Source: Nereocystis luetkeana | Taxonomy: Eukaryota > Sar > Phaeophyceae > Laminariales > Laminariaceae | Direction of reading: 5' to 3' | Length of the DNA stretch: 64,000 nucleotides | NCBI GenBank assembly: GCA_031213475.1 | Contig: JARUPZ010000006.1 | Location: 2,075,501 to 2,139,500, forward strand | In this document: piece after piece, positions 63,687-64,000 of the stretch | Position numbering within the stretch: the stretch's first letter is position 1 | Layout: each line of letters starts with the position of its first letter | Translations under genes and position numbers: made by a program | Notes under the pieces: model-generated | Seen by the model: only the letters and a program-made list of their open reading frames with translations | What the model was told of the DNA's origin: nothing | The model's database searches: none

Positions 63687-64000
63687 TCAAACTTTATTGG
63701 AAGAGGAGCGCCTCGAAAGGAGCATTATGAGGATGCGACGTGTTATCTTCTCGGCGGCTACCGGTGTTCTTCTCTTCGGTGTGGGGCCTACCACATCGAC
63801 TCCTGCCGCTTCGTGGGAAAAAACAAACCACACGTGAGTAAGCTGCCGGAGTTCGTCAATTTCACGTTTCGTTGAAAAACGAAAGACTTGTTCAAGTGTG
63901 CACGTAGTACCTGGGATGACAAACACTGTGAATCGTATGGCATGTTGTGCACTGACTAAGTCTGTAACAATGCCAATAGCTGATAACGTGCTAGAAACGT
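63687..64000 (-). CDS. Same exon, unit 3, cut by window end
   Basis: The frame is open from the stop at 63687 to the edge of the window and matches the unit 1 and 2 copies. Its orientation is as in unit 1. Confidence 0.5.
   Translation of the reverse strand, partial: VSSTLSAIGIVTDLVSAQHAIRFTVFVIPGTTCTLEQVFRFSTKREIDELRQLTHVWFVFSHEAAGVDVVGPTPKRRTPVAAEKITRRILIMLLSRRSSSNKV

Larger units (their letters stand above)
62194..64000. repeat. Start of tandem repeat unit 3 (partial)
   Basis: This is the third copy, cut by the window end. It matches unit 1 more closely than unit 2: it shares the unit 1 form around the GGTACC palindrome and has the 0.8-kb segment in the unit 1 orientation. Two or more unit types therefore alternate in the array. 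Confidence 0.93.

Noticed and set aside
1-64000. Viral or mobile-element origin of the whole unit
   Set aside because: I see no capsid, polymerase, integrase, transposase or helicase motif and no terminal inverted repeats; spliced genes with short introns suit a host locus better. Not excluded, since most proteins here are unrecognised.
1-64000. tRNA, rRNA, telomere repeats and CRISPR-like arrays
   Set aside because: Looked for characteristic motifs (tRNA arms with GGTTCGA-type loops, TTAGGG runs, evenly spaced direct repeats with unique spacers) and found none convincing.

Overview
The window is a tandem array of one large, previously unrecognised (to me) repeat unit. Unit 1 occupies 1-33707, unit 2 occupies 33708-62193 and unit 3 begins at 62194 and runs off the end. 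Units 1 and 2 are colinear and clearly homologous over their whole length. Most of the 5.2 kb length difference comes from one gene (here 'gene B'), which holds six copies of a 1002-bp coding repeat in unit 1 and one in unit 2. I found no rRNA, tRNA, CRISPR, transposase, integrase, reverse transcriptase or viral hallmark gene that I could support.

The sequence is eukaryotic. Many open segments begin right after pyrimidine-rich tracts ending in AG and stop at GT donors, with matching phase, and the implied introns are short (47 to about 200 nt, a few longer). CpG is not depleted and there is much low-complexity DNA. This would suit a protist, alga or small-genome invertebrate, but I cannot name the lineage and no protein here matches a family I can name with confidence.

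Layout of one unit (unit 1 coordinates): 0.5-1.9 kb, minus-strand exons, part of which is inverted in unit 2; 2.0-3.5 kb, mostly non-coding with a CACC/GTTA-type minisatellite; 3.6-5.2 kb, minus-strand genes including a clean two-exon 169-aa gene (D); 5.2-15.6 kb, a long plus-strand run of exons that starts with gene A (Arg-rich N-terminal domain) and continues with Cys-rich, beta-sandwich-like and membrane-like exons; 15.6-24.6 kb, minus-strand genes ending with gene B, a paralogue of gene A whose body is a nested repeat (56-aa repeats grouped into 334-aa repeats); 25-29 kb, several conserved exons set in a TAACGTTA-rich degenerate repeat; 29.4-32 kb, a GATC-rich degenerate repeat; 32-33.7 kb, a TATA-containing segment and weak minus-strand exons.

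The units are not equally diverged along their length. About 25.14-33.7 kb plus the first ~1.1 kb of the next unit is nearly identical between copies (around 1% by eye), while 2-25 kb differs by several percent with many indels. Some genes look whole in one unit and broken in the other: gene C (two exons, 178 aa, TATA box) is whole only in unit 2, while the three-exon gene E is open only in unit 1. Differences between copies are mostly amino-acid-changing in many exons but near-synonymous in a few, so the array appears to mix constrained and decaying genes. All gene models are read by eye from frame, splice-site and copy-comparison evidence, without database search or transcripts.
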